Shown here: positions 3,945 to 5,108 of the stretch, one piece after another
How positions within the stretch are numbered: position 1 is the stretch's first letter
How the letters are laid out: the number at the start of each line of letters is the position of its first letter
Assembly: GCA_001781445.1 (NCBI GenBank)
Contig: MFLB01000036.1
Span: 1 to 5,108 of the forward strand
DNA: 5,108 nucleotides
Reading direction: 5' to 3'
Source: Candidatus Kaiserbacteria bacterium RIFCSPHIGHO2_01_FULL_58_22
Lineage (GTDB): Bacteria > Patescibacteriota > Minisyncoccia > Phycocordibacterales > UBA2100
Notes under the pieces: model-generated
The model's input: the letters and a program-made list of their open reading frames with translations, nothing else
Databases searched by the model: none
Told to the model about the DNA's origin: nothing
Position numbers and translations under genes: made by a program

Positions 3945-5108
3945 ATGCAGAAAAAAGAATACTCCCTCGAGATCGGGGGAAAGACGATGGTGGCCGAGTT
4001 CAACGATTGGGCCGACCAGGCGAGCGGTTCGGTCTTATTGCGCTATGGCAATAGCGCGTGCCTCGCGACGGTCGTCATGGGAAAAGAGTCCGACAAGGAT
4101 TACTTCCCGCTGACGGTTGAATACGAGGAGAAGTTTTATGCCGCGGGCGCAATCTTAGGCTCGCGCTTCATGCGAAGGGAGGGCCGTCCGTCCGACGAGG
4201 CGGTCCTCTCCGGACGCATCGTTGACCGCACGATACGCCCGCTCTTTCCAAAAGGCCTGAAGCGGGAGGTGCAGGTCATCGTCACGGTGCTCTCAATAGA
4301 AGATTACGACACCGACATACTCGCCGTGAATGCGGCGTCGCTTGCGATAGCCACGTCGGATATCCCCTGGAACGGGCCTGTCTCGGCGGTGCGCATCGGG
4401 ATCGAAGAGGGAAGCGACGCACTCATCGTGAACCCCACGTACGGCCAGCGGCAAGATGAACTGCCGCCGAAGGCGAAGATGGACCTAACGGTCTCCGGCA
4501 AAGATGGCCTCGTCAACATGATCGAGGTGAATGCACGCGAGGTGGACGAGAAAATACTTGACGCCGCGCTTGTGCGTGCGAGCGAGGAGATAGAGACGAT
4601 ACAAAAATGGCAAAAGGTCATCGTGTCGGAGCGCGGCAAAGTGAAGACCGAATTCAAGAAACCCGGTGAACACACGGAGATACCGCCGGTGTTCGATGCG
4701 TTCCTAAAACCGAAGCTCGAGGCACTCGGCGGGAAACTCGGCAAAGAAGAAATAAATACTCTGAAATCGGAGTGGATGAAGCATGCCATAGAACAGCTTC
4801 CCGACACCGAACCGAACCAACTCGACGGACACTTCGAACTGCGCATAGATGAGTACGTGCACGACCTCGCCATCAAGGAAGGGAAGCGTGTCGACGGTCG
4901 CGCGCTCGACGAGATACGGCCGCTCTACGCACAGGCCGGAGGCATCTCGCCGGTCATACACGGCACTGGCCTCTTTTATCGCGGACAGACACACGTCTTG
5001 GCCGCGCTCACGCTCGGAGGTCCGGGCGACGCACAGCTCATCGACACCATCGAGTTCCAGGACAAGAAAAAAACGTTCATGCTCCACTACAACTTCCCGC
5101 CGTTCAGC
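3945..5108 (+). CDS. pnp: Polynucleotide phosphorylase (partial, runs off right edge)
   Basis: The first 388 residues are present of a protein that is usually about 700. PNPase is a trimeric 3'-5' phosphorolytic exoribonuclease that degrades RNA to nucleoside diphosphates. RNase PH domain 1 is seen in SVLLRYGNSACLATV (29-43), FYAAGAILGSRFMRREGRP (64-82, the RNA-gripping loop) and the block up to DRTIRPLFP (94-102). A helical linker lies roughly at 200-310. The second RNase PH domain begins with KRVDGRALDEIRPL (314-327), HGTGLFYRGQTHVLA (339-353) and FMLHYNFPPFS (378-388). The catalytic aspartates of domain 2 and the KH and S1 RNA-binding domains lie beyond the edge. The ATG at 3945 fits the family N-terminus and has no Shine-Dalgarno site. 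The common ARQA in the first domain reads ADQA (23-26). Confidence 0.95.
   Translation, partial: MQKKEYSLEIGGKTMVAEFNDWADQASGSVLLRYGNSACLATVVMGKESDKDYFPLTVEYEEKFYAAGAILGSRFMRREGRPSDEAVLSGRIVDRTIRPLFPKGLKREVQVIVTVLSIEDYDTDILAVNAASLAIATSDIPWNGPVSAVRIGIEEGSDALIVNPTYGQRQDELPPKAKMDLTVSGKDGLVNMIEVNAREVDEKILDAALVRASEEIETIQKWQKVIVSERGKVKTEFKKPGEHTEIPPVFDAFLKPKLEALGGKLGKEEINTLKSEWMKHAIEQLPDTEPNQLDGHFELRIDEYVHDLAIKEGKRVDGRALDEIRPLYAQAGGISPVIHGTGLFYRGQTHVLAALTLGGPGDAQLIDTIEFQDKKKTFMLHYNFPPFS

Noticed and set aside
3895..4113. + strand frame overlapping the pnp start in another frame
   Set aside because: It uses a TTG start with no ribosome site, and its Arg/Ser-rich product is a frame shadow of pnp.
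4304..5087. Minus-strand frames opposite pnp
   Set aside because: The + strand is unambiguous PNPase through the window edge; the antisense products are low-complexity or unrecognisable.

Overview
The window looks like a chromosomal segment from a small-genome bacterium, most likely Candidate Phyla Radiation / Patescibacteria (Parcubacteria-like). This is inferred from gene starts that mostly lack Shine-Dalgarno sites, a promoter whose predicted start point falls on the start codon, short degenerate AGCTGAAAGCT-type intergenic repeats, and a DUF475 TerC-like gene beside core RNA genes. TGA is used as a stop (ATPase and STAS-like genes), so the code 25 lineages are unlikely. No rRNA, tRNA, CRISPR array, transposase or integrase was found.

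Layout: 1-60 holds a 19-bp tandem repeat and a terminator hairpin for a gene off the left edge. rpsO (150-416, +) follows a good promoter. A repeat-bearing gap (417-568) leads to an NYN/LabA-like putative RNase gene (569-1174, +) and a tiny basic ORF (1181-1309, +). A TerC/DUF475 membrane protein gene (1391-2374, -) converges on these. Divergent from it is a two-gene module: a GHKL ATPase (2490-3452, +) and a STAS-like DUF4325 protein (3449-3736, +), overlapping by ATGA. Next comes a severed 5' end of a second DUF475 gene (3699-3806, -). Last is pnp (3945 to the right edge, +), encoding polynucleotide phosphorylase.

Most notable is the ATPase/STAS module. Its promoter holds two copies of a 15-bp palindrome, ACCGGGAWTCCCGGT. 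One sits in the spacer between a perfect TTGACA -35 and a TATTAT -10, and together the copies form a 19-bp perfect inverted repeat. The segment containing the module is bounded by 25-bp identical direct repeats, both made of codons 17-24 of DUF475 genes. Removing one repeat plus the intervening DNA (1432 bp) would rebuild one complete DUF475 gene next to pnp. The module therefore appears to have entered a DUF475 gene and brought a replacement 5' end for it.

Functionally, rpsO and pnp are the usual conserved ribosome/RNA-decay pair, here about 3.5 kb apart with an NYN nuclease candidate between them. The ATPase/STAS pair looks like a partner-switch-type signalling unit under its own operator control. 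Its target cannot be read from this window.
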